NCBI RefSeq assembly: GCF_002865645.1
Contig: NW_020194693.1
Coordinates: 1 to 64,000, forward strand
Length of the DNA: 64,000 bases
Origin: Hyaloscypha bicolor E
Lineage: Eukaryota; Ascomycota; Leotiomycetes; Helotiales; Hyaloscyphaceae
Direction of reading: 5' to 3'
The notes beneath the pieces are model-generated. The model had not been told where the DNA came from, searched no databases, and worked only from the letters and a program-made list of their open reading frames with translations. A program made the position numbers and the translations under genes. This document shows, piece after piece, positions 1 to 10,164 of the stretch (its first letter is position 1; the number at the start of each line of letters is the position of its first letter).

Positions 1-172
1 GAAATAAGATATTAATTAGAAATAAGATATTAATTAGAAATAAGATATTAATTAGAAATAAGATATTAATTAGAAATAAGATATTAATTAGAAATTTTAA
101 AAATATATTAATTAGAAATCGGGTATTAATTAGAAATTTTAAAAGAATATTAATTAGAAATAAAGTATTAAT
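1..172. repeat. 18-bp AT-rich tandem repeat
   Basis: About five near-perfect head-to-tail copies of the unit GAAATAAGATATTAATTA open the window. Four or five degenerate copies follow, in which the AAGAT part is replaced by variants such as TTTTAAAA or CGGG. The array may continue upstream of the window. There is no coding potential, and no unique spacers, so it is not a CRISPR array. It is a minisatellite inside RIP-affected DNA. Confidence 0.85.
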
Positions 173-265
173 AGAAGTTTTTAAAGAGATATTAATAATT
201 TATTAAAAAAGCATTCGGGAATAATATAAGAATTATTAAAGAAATTATTCTCAGGTAATAATAAA
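173..265. other. AT-rich spacer before the copia insertion
   Basis: Short AT-rich sequence between the tandem array and the 5-bp target site GTCTT (266-270) of the copia element. Nothing is recognisable in it. Confidence 0.5.
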
Positions 266-270
266 GTCTT

Positions 271-569
271 TATTAGTATAGCTATTTCTTTGAGAGTTAT
301 ATATATAGTTACGGGATACGGGATACGGGATATAAATAATGGGATATAAATAATAGGATATAAGATACGGGATATAGTTATATAACCTTATATCCCATTA
401 GTAACTCGACTAGTAAACTAGACTTCTTTAGGCTTAGCAGATTTAGGAATTATATATTAATACTATAATACTATAATTCCTATTTCTAAATAATAATAAC
501 TTTACTAACTAATATAACTAGTATTTCTATACTTATATAATAGTACTATATATTACTAGTAAACTAATA
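271..569 (+). repeat. Copia 5' LTR
   Basis: Matches 13278-13555 along its length, including a run of ATACGGG-type repeats and the AGTAAACTAATA end. The usual TG...CA ends read TA...TA here, which is what RIP would produce. The right LTR lacks about 20 bp of the GGGATATAAATAA repeat. A related LTR in opposite orientation lies at 46708-46981. Confidence 0.9.
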
Positions 570-3161
570 CTAATTAGTTTATATATATAGATTAGAGAAG
601 ATTTTAGATTAGTCCTAAAAGTATTCGGTAGCCTAAAACAAATCTAGTCTATTCTATATTAAAGAGGGGAACTATTTATTAACTTTATAAAAGTATTTAG
701 TAGCCTATAGAGAAAATATCTAGCTCTTACTAATTAATAAGCAGTTAGCCATTTGACTATCTATCTATTTAACTTCTACTATCCTTTAAAACTAACTTCT
801 TTTGGCCCTAAGACTACTTTCTTAGAAACCATCTTTTCTATTTATATAATACCTATATTTATAAAATCCTCTTTCCGGAATATATATCCTATATATACCT
901 TTAAAGCTATTTAACTACTACTTCGATTTTACTATTAAATCGAGTTCTTTAAGCTTTAGACTCTCCCGGAATTATAATATTTCACTTTCTAAATTTCTTC
1001 TTATAGACGAAATATTTAAGGGCAAAATATTTATTTTAATACCTATAATACCCCTAGGTATCTAAAGTATCTAATATCTAAACCAGATATCTGGATACCT
1101 TTACTACCGAACCTTTTCTATAAATCTATTACAAACTACTTTATCTTTAAACCCCTTTTACTATAAACCATATATATATACTAGAGAGAACTTAAACTCG
1201 GTTTAGTATAAATACTAATAAGGGAAAGGAACTAATTAAGAAATGAGAGAATAGTATTAATTCGGTAACTATAATAAAGGCTAAACTTTAGGAATATATA
1301 ACTACTAAGATATATTAGTATATCTTATATAAAAAGAATAATAATAATTTATAGAATCTATTCCAGGATAACTTTAAAAACTTTAATACTATAGTATATA
1401 GTCTAATTAACCATATACTTATATAAAATCTTTAAACCCAACTTCGGTATAATAGTATCTATATTAAATAGAACTATAGAAACCTTACTATTATATAATT
1501 CTTTATTAATCTTACTCAAGAAAAGACAAAAAGTATATAGAATAAAGCTAATATTATTAATAATAATCCAATTAGAATAGATCTTTTTTAGGGATCTATT
1601 ATATTAGTTTATTTTATTCTAGATAGAACTAGATATAAGGGAACCAGATAATCTTAATTAAGAAATTAAACTATCTATTTACCTCCTCTAAATTAAGGCT
1701 ATCTACTGCTTCTACCTTTACTACTACTAGTATTACTACCGAACCCGAACTACTATTAATTAGTACCTACTATTTCTACTAGAAAGCTTATTAAGAAAGT
1801 AATAAAAATATACTCTAAAATATAAAAGTATAACGGAACTAATAGTAGTTTCAATTATAAACTTACTATCTTCCTTAATATTTACTAATATATAAAGCTT
1901 CCAGAAGAGGTACTAGTAAGAGCTTTTCCTACTATATTAAAGGAACTAGTATAAGACTACTTCTATAATAACTAGCTCTCGAGCCATATATATAAAGAGG
2001 CCTATATAAATATCTATAGCTTTTTAAAGGCCCCGGTTTCTATTATTGAAATTTAGATAAATGAAATACTATTACCTTAGTAACTATAATAGTAAAGGAT
2101 CGTAAAAAGACAATATTTGAACTTATTCAAATACTAATTAATAACCTATATAAATTATAGTATAGCCTTACTTCTATCTTACAAAATACCGAATTCCTAT
2201 ATAATAAGATTATTATTTCCTATTAAGGCTTACCGGTATACTAATATATAGTCTCGGACCCTTCTAATAATCTCGGCTAGCTTATTAATAAGCTCTAATC
2301 GTCTATTACTATTTATAAGAAGGAATAATAAATTACTACCGAAACCTATTTTACTAATTAATAATACTATTTTTAAAATCCTTTAAACTACTATCTATCC
2401 GGAAATTATTAATACAGATTTAGCTATAATTTCGGAACCCGTAATAACTACTCCAAGTCCTATAATTATAATAAGTATATTTCAAAGTCGTATTTTATAT
2501 ATAAGAAACCCGAATACCGCTTATAGAAATATATACCGGAAAAACAAGAGACCGAGAAAACTTAATTTAAGAATAGAAACATTTACTAATTTAGATTCCG
2601 AAATACTTATAACTTTAATAAATACTTTAATAGTATTTATATATAGTATATTACTGAATTCGAAAGAGAAGAGGATAATAAGAATAATAAAAACAAACTA
2701 GTAGGTAATACTTTTAAAGCCTTACTAATAGAAACGGATAAAGGAGAGGAATATTACTCTAATTCCTATTTTATTTCTATTAAGAGCTTTCTAGCCGCTC
2801 CTATAGTTTTTGCTTTTACTATCCCTATAACTAATACCCTTATAGATAACCTTACTTCTCTTTCCCTTATATATTAGATAATAGGCAAAAACCATACCTT
2901 AGAGCCTATTAAATAAATAGAAGACATCCAGATATTTATGGTTAATAGTATATTAAGATATAATACTTATTGCTTTTATAGAATCGTAATTAATACTAGA
3001 GCCTCCAGATTCTTAACTACTAGTTCTAATTAATTCCAAGCTTTATAATAAACTAATAATAGTATTTAACTTAATAAAACTACTAAAGATCAAATTAATA
3101 TCCAGTTTAATATTAGATCTATATTCTCTATTAGATCTATAATAGTAAGAATACTAATTAG
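570..3161 (+). pseudogene. Copia gag/protease/integrase region, left part (ruined)
   Basis: Internal copia sequence between the 5' LTR and the point where the gypsy element inserted. Every frame is broken by many stops and no ORF above 60 codons survives. The first ~290 bp match, in reverse complement, the fragment at 46407-46707, which confirms that both belong to one family. Assignment to gag and the upstream part of pol is by position only. Confidence 0.6.
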
Positions 3162-3166
3162 ATAAG

Positions 3167-3469
3167 TGTGATGGGCACACGTGATGGCGCATGGACAGGT
3201 ATCAGATATCGTGGATCTAGTTTCCTATTTTGGGTACAGCTTGCGATCGGAATCATATGGATCGCATGGGATTTCCTAATTAAGTAAAGGGCTTCGCATG
3301 CCTGGCTAAGCACTAGGGAATATATAGGGAGACGCTCCTAGCTTTGGAAGGGGCATCGATTAGTCTCTTGTTGGAATCAATTCTTGGAATCAGTTACACT
3401 TGCAAGCGTCACTCCGCAGCTTACTTACCTTGACTACTTGTGCATCACCCTGCTATTACGTGCCTTACA
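3167..3469 (+). repeat. Gypsy-1 5' LTR
   Basis: 303 bp, begins TGTGATGGGC and ends CCTTACA. Differs from the 3' LTR by 7 transitions; six lie in CpA/TpG context, the signature of RIP. Confidence 0.95.
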
Positions 3470-3540
3470 TTCTAATCGATCCAACCTTCGGGGAGCAGTT
3501 CGTTGCGAGGTAGTCAAGCCGTCGATAGACAAAACCACCA

Positions 3541-4730
3541 ATGGCTAGAGCATTAACCAGAAGAAGCGCCTCTACTATCGCTGGGGCGACCCAGTCGGGC
3601 ACCCAGGGGAGCGCCCAGTCAGCCACTCTAGCTACCGCCCAATCAGGAGAAGGGAGTGGAACTCAGACACCCCCAGAACCAGCTGGCAGGATAATAATAA
3701 CGGAGAAGCTAGCGGCGGCTCGTCGTCGCATCGCTGAGTTAGAAGCAGAGATGCAACAGAGGGAGGATCTGGAGGATTTGGAAGCTCAGATTCGCCGTCT
3801 TGAGGATATTCGGGCACCCATCGTGGAACCTGTCGCGCCACCGGCGGCACGTTTGGTTCGCAGGGCTCCAAAAACCCGAGAATTACCAACCTACAAGGGG
3901 AAGAGTATCAAGGAAGCCCAGGACTTCTTCTACCAGGCGGAGCTGAAATGGCGTAAAGACGGCGGGATCACCTGGGCCACAGACGCAGCAAAGGTCACGC
4001 ATTATGCTTCCTGCTTTGAGGGTATAGCCAGGGATATCTGGAAGCGTAGGGAGCGATCGGTGGGCGTTAATACCACGGATTGGGAGACCTTTATCGAGTT
4101 TATGAAGAATTCCATCTTGGATCCGGAGAACCGTAGTAATAACGCCCTCGCCAAGTTCAAGGACGCAAAACAGCGGCCAGGTCAGAGTATCCAAAGCTTC
4201 GTGTCCTACTTGGACAGCCTATCGGATAACTTGGGATATACGGGTTCGCCGCGAGAGCGGGACGACTTGTTTAGTGGCTTGAGGCAGGAGATTCGGGACA
4301 AGATTAATCGCCAAGGGAACGCTCCACGAGAAAGGGAGAAGCTTATTTCTGCGGCCGTGAGGGTCGAGAATAACTTGAACCAGTCTGCTCGACGGGAACG
4401 CAATAATGAGCCGACGGGTTAACGAAAGGAAGGAAATTGGAGAAAGGAGAGAGGGGATAATAAAGGGAAACGGAAGAGAAGTATATCCCCGTCACGAGGT
4501 TCGCATAACCGGGGTGGCGAAAGCATAGCGACGGGGTCCAACGCAGTACCCGTATCGGGATCTGTAAGACCGGGTATGACTTGCTTTACCTGCCAGAAAG
4601 AGGGTCACTACGCTACCACCTGCCCAAATCGGGGAAAACCGACTTGCTATAACTATAACAAGTCTGGCCACAAGGCATATGAGTGCCCAGAACCAAAGAA
4701 GCCGGGAAACGGGCGCGCCCCGCAGTAGTT
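3541..4730 (+). pseudogene. Gypsy-1 gag with CCHC zinc knuckles (in-frame stop)
   Basis: The start ATG at 3541 opens 293 codons. A TAA at 4420 (probably a mutated CAA) interrupts the frame, which then continues to about 4730. A low-complexity N-terminus (residues 1-50) and a coiled-coil-like stretch (about 60-95) precede the retrotransposon Gag core (about 115-285; motifs LPTYKGKS, DIWKRRE, FKDAKQRPGQS). After the stop the same frame encodes one intact CCHC knuckle (CFTCQKEGHYATTC, from 4579). A second knuckle has its second Cys changed to Tyr (CYNYNKSGHKAYEC). In an active element Gag forms the particle and the knuckles bind RNA. Protease-pol starts in the -1 frame, so pol was probably expressed by frameshifting. 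Confidence 0.9.
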
Positions 4731-5117
4731 ACGCTCGTTTATACTACGGAGGGCAAGGCCCCTGAAACGAGAATGGTAATTGAGGTTACTATCAAGACGA
4801 GGAAAGGTGGGCAAAGGGTCAGAGCATTAGTTAACTCGGGTGCAGAGGCTAATTATGTGAAGAGGAGGTTAGCCTTGGACATGGGTATTCCGTCGACGTT
4901 AAGGGCAACTCCCTTGTCCTCGCCAGAGGGAAGGAGGATTCATTTATATAGAGATTGTGTTCTTGGGGTTATCGCCGAGGACACGCTAGGGGACCAAAGG
5001 GAGGCCGACGTACACTTTGCGTCGTGTGATTTCGATCTAAACCATGTTAACATAATACTTGGATTCCCATGGCTCTACCAGGTCGACCCCCTGATTTCCT
5101 TTAGGGAGGCGACGTAG
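4683..5117 (+). pseudogene. Gypsy-1 aspartic protease region of pol
   Basis: 144 codons in the -1 frame relative to gag. The retropepsin active site, normally D-S/T-G-A, reads ALVNSGAEANYV, so the catalytic Asp is now Asn. The second conserved block IILGFPWL is present near the end. The frame is cut by a TAG at 5115 (CAG to TAG type). In a live element this domain cleaves the Gag-Pol polyprotein. The missing Asp alone makes it inactive. Confidence 0.85.
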
Positions 5118-6722
5118 AGACACCAGATTCGACCACAGAAGATTAAAGTTCTGAATACCAGGAAGTTTGCCAAAGCGGTAAAGCGTGAGGCGTATGTTTT
5201 TCTATTAACCGCCTATCCTATAACGGACGGCCGAAGGGTTACCGCCATTACCACAAACGGGATAGCTACACTTCCCAGAAAGTATCGGGACCTTCTCCGA
5301 GTATTCTCCACAGAGGCTATAGGCATACTGCCCGACTACCATACGATGGAGCATCACATAGATCTGGAACCAGGATCCTAACCGCCATATGGTCCTATAT
5401 ATGCTTTATTAGAAAGGGAGCTTAAAGTCCTTCGGGAATATCTTGATACTAGCTTGGAGAAGGGGTGGATCCGTCATTCCACTAGCCTAGCTAGTGCCCC
5501 AATCATGTTTATTCCAAAGAAAGGAGGCGGCCTATGTCTATGTATCGACTACCGGGGTCTAAACAGGATTACTATCAAGAACCGAATGCCGTTGCCACTT
5601 ATTAGTAAGACAATGGATAGGCTTTGCGGAGCAAAGGTATATACAAAGCTAGACTTAAAGGATACTTACCATCGGTTGCGAATACGGGAGGGCGACGAGT
5701 GGAAGACGGCATTCCGAACACGCTATGAACATTTTGAGTACTATGTCATGCCCTTTGGACTATCCAATGCTCCGGCGACGTTCCAGGCGTACATTAACCA
5801 TGCGCTAGTAGGCCTCGTAGACGTCATTTGTGTGGTCTATCTGGATAATATTTTAATTTATTCAGAGGACCCAGAATAGCATACGATGGCGGTCCGACGT
5901 GTGCTCGAGCGGTTACAGTAATACCAGCTCTTTGTGAACTTGGCAAAATACGAGTTTAATATGGAGAGAGTAGAGTTCCTGGGATTTATGATTAGCCCAG
6001 ATAGCGTAGAAATGGAGGCCAGCCGGGTTATAGCCATTAGGGAATAGCCGGCCCCAAAGAATAATATCCGAGAAGTCCAAGTATTCCTGGGTTTTGCTAA
6101 CTTTTACCAGAGATTTATCTATAGATACTCCAGGGTAGCGAAAGGGTTAACTAATTTGCTAAAAACTGGCGGAAAACCACTATATTAGTTTAGCTAGACG
6201 GATGAGGCAGACAAGGCTTTTAGGGAGCTGCAAATTATATTTACGATAGCGCCAATCCTTCGTCATTTCGACCCAGCCTTAAAGATTCGTGTGGAAACGG
6301 ACGCTTCAGGATTCGCAGTTACAGGTATGATTTCCCAGCTCTTTGGCGAGGGGGCAGAAGCCAGGTAGCACCCCATCGCTTTCTATTCAAAAAAGATAAC
6401 TGCAATTAAGAGCAGGTATGAGACGCACGACTCTAAACTCTTGGCCATCGTTCTGGCATTCCGCACTTGGCGGCATTACCTGGCGTACGCCTGGCATACC
6501 ATTATCGTCAAGACAGATCACAATAACTTGAAATACTTCATGACTAAGAGAAAACTGAATAGTCAACAGATGAGATGGGCAGAGGAGCTAGCTGCCTTCG
6601 ACTTCGTCTTAGAGTACCGGCCGGGGCGCAGTAATCCCGCTAATAGGCCATTAAGGAGGCCAGACTTTGCAGCGGGTATAGATAAAGACACTTCACTACC
6701 CACGCTTCATAATAAGCTATAG
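5118..6722 (+). pseudogene. Gypsy-1 reverse transcriptase and RNase H region of pol
   Basis: RT is best preserved at 5454-5879: [37 protein letters not shown] (first catalytic Asp kept), [19 protein letters not shown], then YLDN where the family has YLDD. One of the paired catalytic Asp residues is therefore lost. After stops at 5877, 6046 and 6187, RNase H follows with TDASGFAV at about 6300 and KTDHNNLKYFMT in the 6441-6722 block. These activities would copy the element RNA into DNA. Several in-frame TAG codons and the YLDN change make the copy non-functional. Confidence 0.9.
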
Positions 6723-6922
6723 AATACAGAATAGAGAACCCTGTGGGTGGCGGCAATAGGACGCCACACTATCCCTGCGACGCCGTAATACAAGGCCCAG
6801 GAGAGAGGAGGTAGGCACTCCTCGATTAGCGAGATACTAAGGAATTCCGAAGAGGAAGTCCATTTTGGTAACGGAGTAGCGCCGGAGACACCGCTACTTG
6901 AGCCTATTACTGGTATAGCTAG

Positions 6923-8090
6923 TTACAAATAGTACGTACCACGGATTCTAGCTGCATGGGCAGCTAGGTCCGAAACAGTATACGAGGAAAGCGGAGAGAC
7001 ATTACTTGAACTACTATTACAGCGCCAAAGGCTCGATCCATTAGTGCAACACCGGCAGTACGAACAGTTCTCAAAGGGGACCTCTACTAGAGCCGTCAAG
7101 ACTTGGGAACTTAATACATCTGGGTTATTGAGACGTCGGGGCGCCATCTATATGCCAAATGAGCCGGCTCTCAAAGAAGAATTACTGCAAGCTAACCATA
7201 ATAATCCTATAGGTAGGCATTTTGGCGCTAGCAAGACACTAGAGATCCTTTAGAGAAAGTACTTCTGGCAGAGCATAAGAAAGAACGTGAAAGACTACGT
7301 CAGAACTTGTCCTATATATTAACGGACTAAGGTAAAGAGATATCTGCCATACGGCGCACTCAGTTCATTCCCCCTCCCCTCCAAGCCATGGCAAGAAATT
7401 ACTATGGACTTTATTACGGGGCTGCCCTCTTCTAGGTTTCGCGGCAAAGTATATAATTCTATACTTATTATTATTAATAGGTATACGAAAATGGCACGAT
7501 ATATTCCGACTACTAAGGAGGTCTCGGCTCCTGAGCTGGCGGAGCTATTTGTGCACCATATTATCAAAGACTTCGGCACGCCTGCGGGCATAACCTCTGA
7601 TAAAGGATTTGTCTTCACAAGCAAGTTCTGGTTAAGTCTATACTTCTACTTAAAGGTTCGACGACGGCTAAGCACAACATTCCACCCGCAAACTAATGGA
7701 TAAACGGAAAATCTAAACCAAACTCTAGAATAATACTTGAGGTACTATGCTAGCCACTAGTAGGATAACTGGGTAGCGAAGCTTGCTCTCGCAGAATTCA
7801 CGTATAATAACTCTATGTATTCAATAACAGGAATATCCCTATTCTATGCCTTATACGGATTTTATCCCAGCATCGAACTACACGTTAAGGACAACGTTCC
7901 AGAAGAAGGGGCGCCGGCAGTACAGGAAAGAGTGCAAAGAATTCAAGTGAAACGGGAGGCACTAGAGAAACGATGGCAAGAAGCAGTAGATATACAGAAA
8001 AAGCACTATAACAAGAAACACATTAACAAGAAGTTCAAGATACATAATAAAGTCATGCTTCGTGCGAAGAACATTCGATAGCTACGACCT
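6923..8090 (+). pseudogene. Gypsy-1 integrase region of pol
   Basis: The zinc-binding N-terminal part is seen around 7170-7320 (HFGASKTLEIL, YFWQS, VRTCPIY; the last Tyr probably replaced Cys). The catalytic core is at 7404-7703: MDFITGLPSS (first Asp), IIINRYTKMARY (normally V-D-R-Y), GITSDKGFVFTSKFW (second Asp), FHPQTNG and TENLNQTLE (catalytic Glu, after a TAA). The C-terminal part with NSMYSITG and FYALYGFYPS follows to about 8081. In an active copy this inserts the cDNA into the genome. Stops at 7251, 7701, 7728 and 7761 break it. Confidence 0.9.
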
Positions 8091-8168
8091 AGCGTAAAGC
8101 TAGCGGACAGATATCTCGGCCCCTTTAAAGTTCTGGAAGTTATAGGAACACATAGACAGGCATACCGC

Positions 8169-8489
8169 TTGGAATTACCACTATTATATCGGATCCATAA
8201 TATTTTCCACGTTTCCCTCTTAGAACCATGGTACCCGCGAGCTAGTACTATAGTAGAACCAGAGCTAGTCGAGATCGAGGGCAAAGAGAAATTCGAGGTA
8301 GAATCTATTATGGCCCATAGGGAGGGCAGAAAAGGAAGGGAGTATCTCGTTCATTGGAAGGGCTACTTACCGGCGGATGACATATGGGAACCACCAAGTA
8401 ATCTAGAGAATATAGCTCAAGAATTACAAGAATACTTGGAAAAGAGTAACGTCGTAATGCCATTGGCCAAACGGAGGCGCAAAAGATAA
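8169..8489 (+). pseudogene. Gypsy-1 pol C-terminus with chromodomain
   Basis: This is the intact 3' end of pol, in frame after a stop at 8079. It begins with the integrase tail (YRIHNIFHVSLLEPW) and continues into a chromodomain: FEVESIMAHRE, YLVHWKGYLPADDIWEPPSN, then a terminal Leu/Glu-rich helix and a basic tail. The aromatic and WKGY residues typical of chromodomains are present. In chromoviruses this domain reads histone marks, such as H3K9 methylation, and directs integration into heterochromatin. This fits the element's landing place inside an already silenced repeat. Confidence 0.92.
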
Positions 8490-8629
8490 ACGCTTTTATT
8501 AGGAAACTATTAAAAAACCATGTATTTATTCTTGGAAAAACCATGCGAAAATTATTAAAAACTCCAATTTCTGCACCCCATAAATACCCTACCCTCGCGA
8601 CTACTCTCCACTATCCTCATTATTATCCT

Positions 8630-9216
8630 TATTAGGATCCTCTCGAGAAACAGGTGGCAAATTAGCCCATAAAGCTATTAGCCGTCGGCAAGAAACGAGG
8701 AAGAAGTGAGCTTACTTAATACCAAAGAACATTAACCACACCGTCAAGAGCACTTTGCACTTGCGCCAAGCTAGTGAGAATTGCTTAACCCATTCCTTGG
8801 ATTATTGGGGAAATCCGTTGGCCTCGAATAATAGCTTTAACACGAGAAGTATATGCAGTTTGGCGTAGAAGAAGGGCAGTAATAGCCTTCTCCCTTTCGG
8901 GCAAAGGATAGGGAAGACGCTTGCATGTGTCGATGGCTTAAAGAAGGCGGTTCAACCGCACCACACATGCTTGAGGAACCTTGGACAGCGTCAAAATAAG
9001 GAATAAAAGAAGGAATTTGTAACTTACAGGATCACACTTCTTATTCTTGGAGCGGCAGCAATCGCACACCGAGCGATTATTGCTCTTGACACAAGTGAGG
9101 TCGGGAAACTTGGCAATATTCTTGGAACATTAAAGATAGCAAGGGCGAATCAAGGATATGGGAGCGTTGGCCGAACGGGTGGCGACAGGCTAACGAGTAC
9201 CAAGAGGAGTGTTCAT
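8630..9216 (-). pseudogene. Antisense Cys-rich accessory ORF of gypsy-1, with an intron
   Basis: An unlisted reading frame antisense to gag-pol, between the chromodomain and the 3' LTR. ATG at 9216; exon 1 is 9216-9028 (63 codons, two RIP-type stops). A 48-nt intron (9027-8980, GTAAGT...AAG) keeps the frame, and exon 2 runs from 8979 to roughly 8630 with three TAA codons likely derived from CAA. Exon 1 ends in a Cys-rich motif (RPCYL, then C-SKNIAKFPDLTC, CDCCRSKNKKCDP). Across the splice it reads CDP-VPQACVVRLNRLL, followed by a probably helical Leu/Ala/Arg-rich part. The Cys pattern suggests zinc binding; I do not recognise a named family. The 3' end is uncertain. A TATA-like box lies about 180 bp upstream. 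Confidence 0.65.
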
Positions 9217-9842
9217 CTTGATGGATGAAGAAGTGGAAGAGGGAATTAGAAGGGGACTTAAATAAAGCTTGAATGAGGCTTAAAAGAGCTTGAAGGAGCT
9301 TGAAGAAGGCTTGAAGAAGGAAGGCAAGGGACGAGGAGGAGCTGGGTACGGTATTGTGGTTGAGGAAAAGGAAGGTTAGTTAGTGGGAAAAGGGAGGCCT
9401 TTTTATAATGCCCTCTCCCCGAATAGTGATCGCGAATTCGGAACCGGCTCTACGCCAGGAACACCCAGAAAATTCCAAAGAAGGGATTCACGAACGAACC
9501 AGAAAATCGGATTAACTTTTCCAAGCTCTTGGGCCTACAGAGCAACGATTTATTCGCGAATGGAGGCTAAGTTGGGATTCACGAACCAATCAGGAGATCG
9601 GATGAGCTTCATGTCCGACAGTATACGCTGTATTCGCACCACCTTTGCGAGGGGGAATCGCCAGAGGCGATTTGCGAACCAGCTAGGAAGGGTTAGTGAA
9701 CTATATCCTCAACTCCATTACCTGGCGTAATAATGGGGCAATTATGGGGAGTCTTTGGGGAAAGCCAGCGGCCAGGAAAGTTTCAGGGGGACATTTGTGA
9801 AGCTATTCGCAGTTTTCCCAGGCCTCTTGGGGACAAGGGCCC
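9217..9842. other. Non-coding 3' part of gypsy-1
   Basis: Between the antisense ATG and the polypurine tract. It contains repeated GCTTGA/GCTTGAAG motifs (about 9270-9320) and several scattered GCGAATTCG / TTCGCGAATGG-like segments. The frame open at 9383-9730 shows no recognisable protein features and I do not call it a gene. The stretch probably holds the antisense promoter. Confidence 0.5.
9398..9407 (-). promoter_or_regulatory. TATA-like box for the antisense accessory ORF
   Basis: The minus strand reads TATAAAAAGG, 182 bp upstream of the antisense ATG at 9216. It is followed by pyrimidine-rich sequence (CTTTTCC, CTTCCTTTTCC) typical of fungal core promoters. Inferred from sequence only. 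Confidence 0.5.
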
Positions 9843-9852
9843 AGAGGGGGGG
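9843..9852 (+). other. Gypsy-1 polypurine tract
   Basis: AGAGGGGGGG lies 4 bp before the 3' LTR. This is the expected place for the primer of plus-strand DNA synthesis in LTR elements. Confidence 0.8.
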
Positions 9853-9856
9853 TTAA

Positions 9857-10159
9857 TGTGATGGGCACACGTGATGGCGCATGGACAGGTGTCAGATGTC
9901 GTGGATCTAGTTTCCTATTTTGGGTATAGCTTGCGATCGGAATCGTATGGATCGCATGGGATTTCCTAATTAAGTAAAGGGCTTCGCATGCCTGGCTAAG
10001 CACTAGGGAATATATAGGGAGACGCTCCTAGCTTTGGAAGGGGCATCGATTAGTCTCTTGTTAGAATCAATTCTTGGAATCAGTTACACTTGCAAGCGTC
10101 ACTCCGCAGCTTACTTACCTTGACTACTTGTGCATTACCCTGCTATTACGTGCCTTATA
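9857..10159 (+). repeat. Gypsy-1 3' LTR
   Basis: 303 bp, same length as the 5' LTR, 7 transitions apart, final CA changed to TA. Followed directly by the duplicated target ATAAG. Confidence 0.95.
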
Positions 10160-10164
10160 ATAAG

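Larger units (their letters stand above)
3167..10159 (+). mobile_element. Ty3/gypsy chromovirus nested in the copia element
   Basis: A 6,993-bp LTR retrotransposon with two 303-bp LTRs (3167-3469 and 9857-10159) that start TGTGATGG and end CTTACA (right copy CTTATA). It is flanked by the perfect duplication ATAAG at 3162-3166 and 10160-10164. The plus-strand order is gag, CCHC knuckle, aspartic protease, RT, RNase H, integrase, chromodomain, then an antisense accessory ORF, a polypurine tract and the 3' LTR. The LTRs differ at 7 positions, all transitions. Stops are sparse compared with the host copia element, so this copy is younger and only lightly mutated. It is still inactivated by in-frame stops and by Asp-to-Asn changes in the protease, RT and integrase. 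Confidence 0.95.

Noticed and set aside
1..172. CRISPR-like regular repeat at the window start
   Set aside because: The units are directly adjacent without unique spacers, and the genome is fungal. It is a plain tandem repeat.
9383..9730. 115-codon plus-strand frame near the gypsy-1 3' LTR
   Set aside because: Low-complexity, no protein motif, and it overlaps the likely promoter of the antisense ORF.
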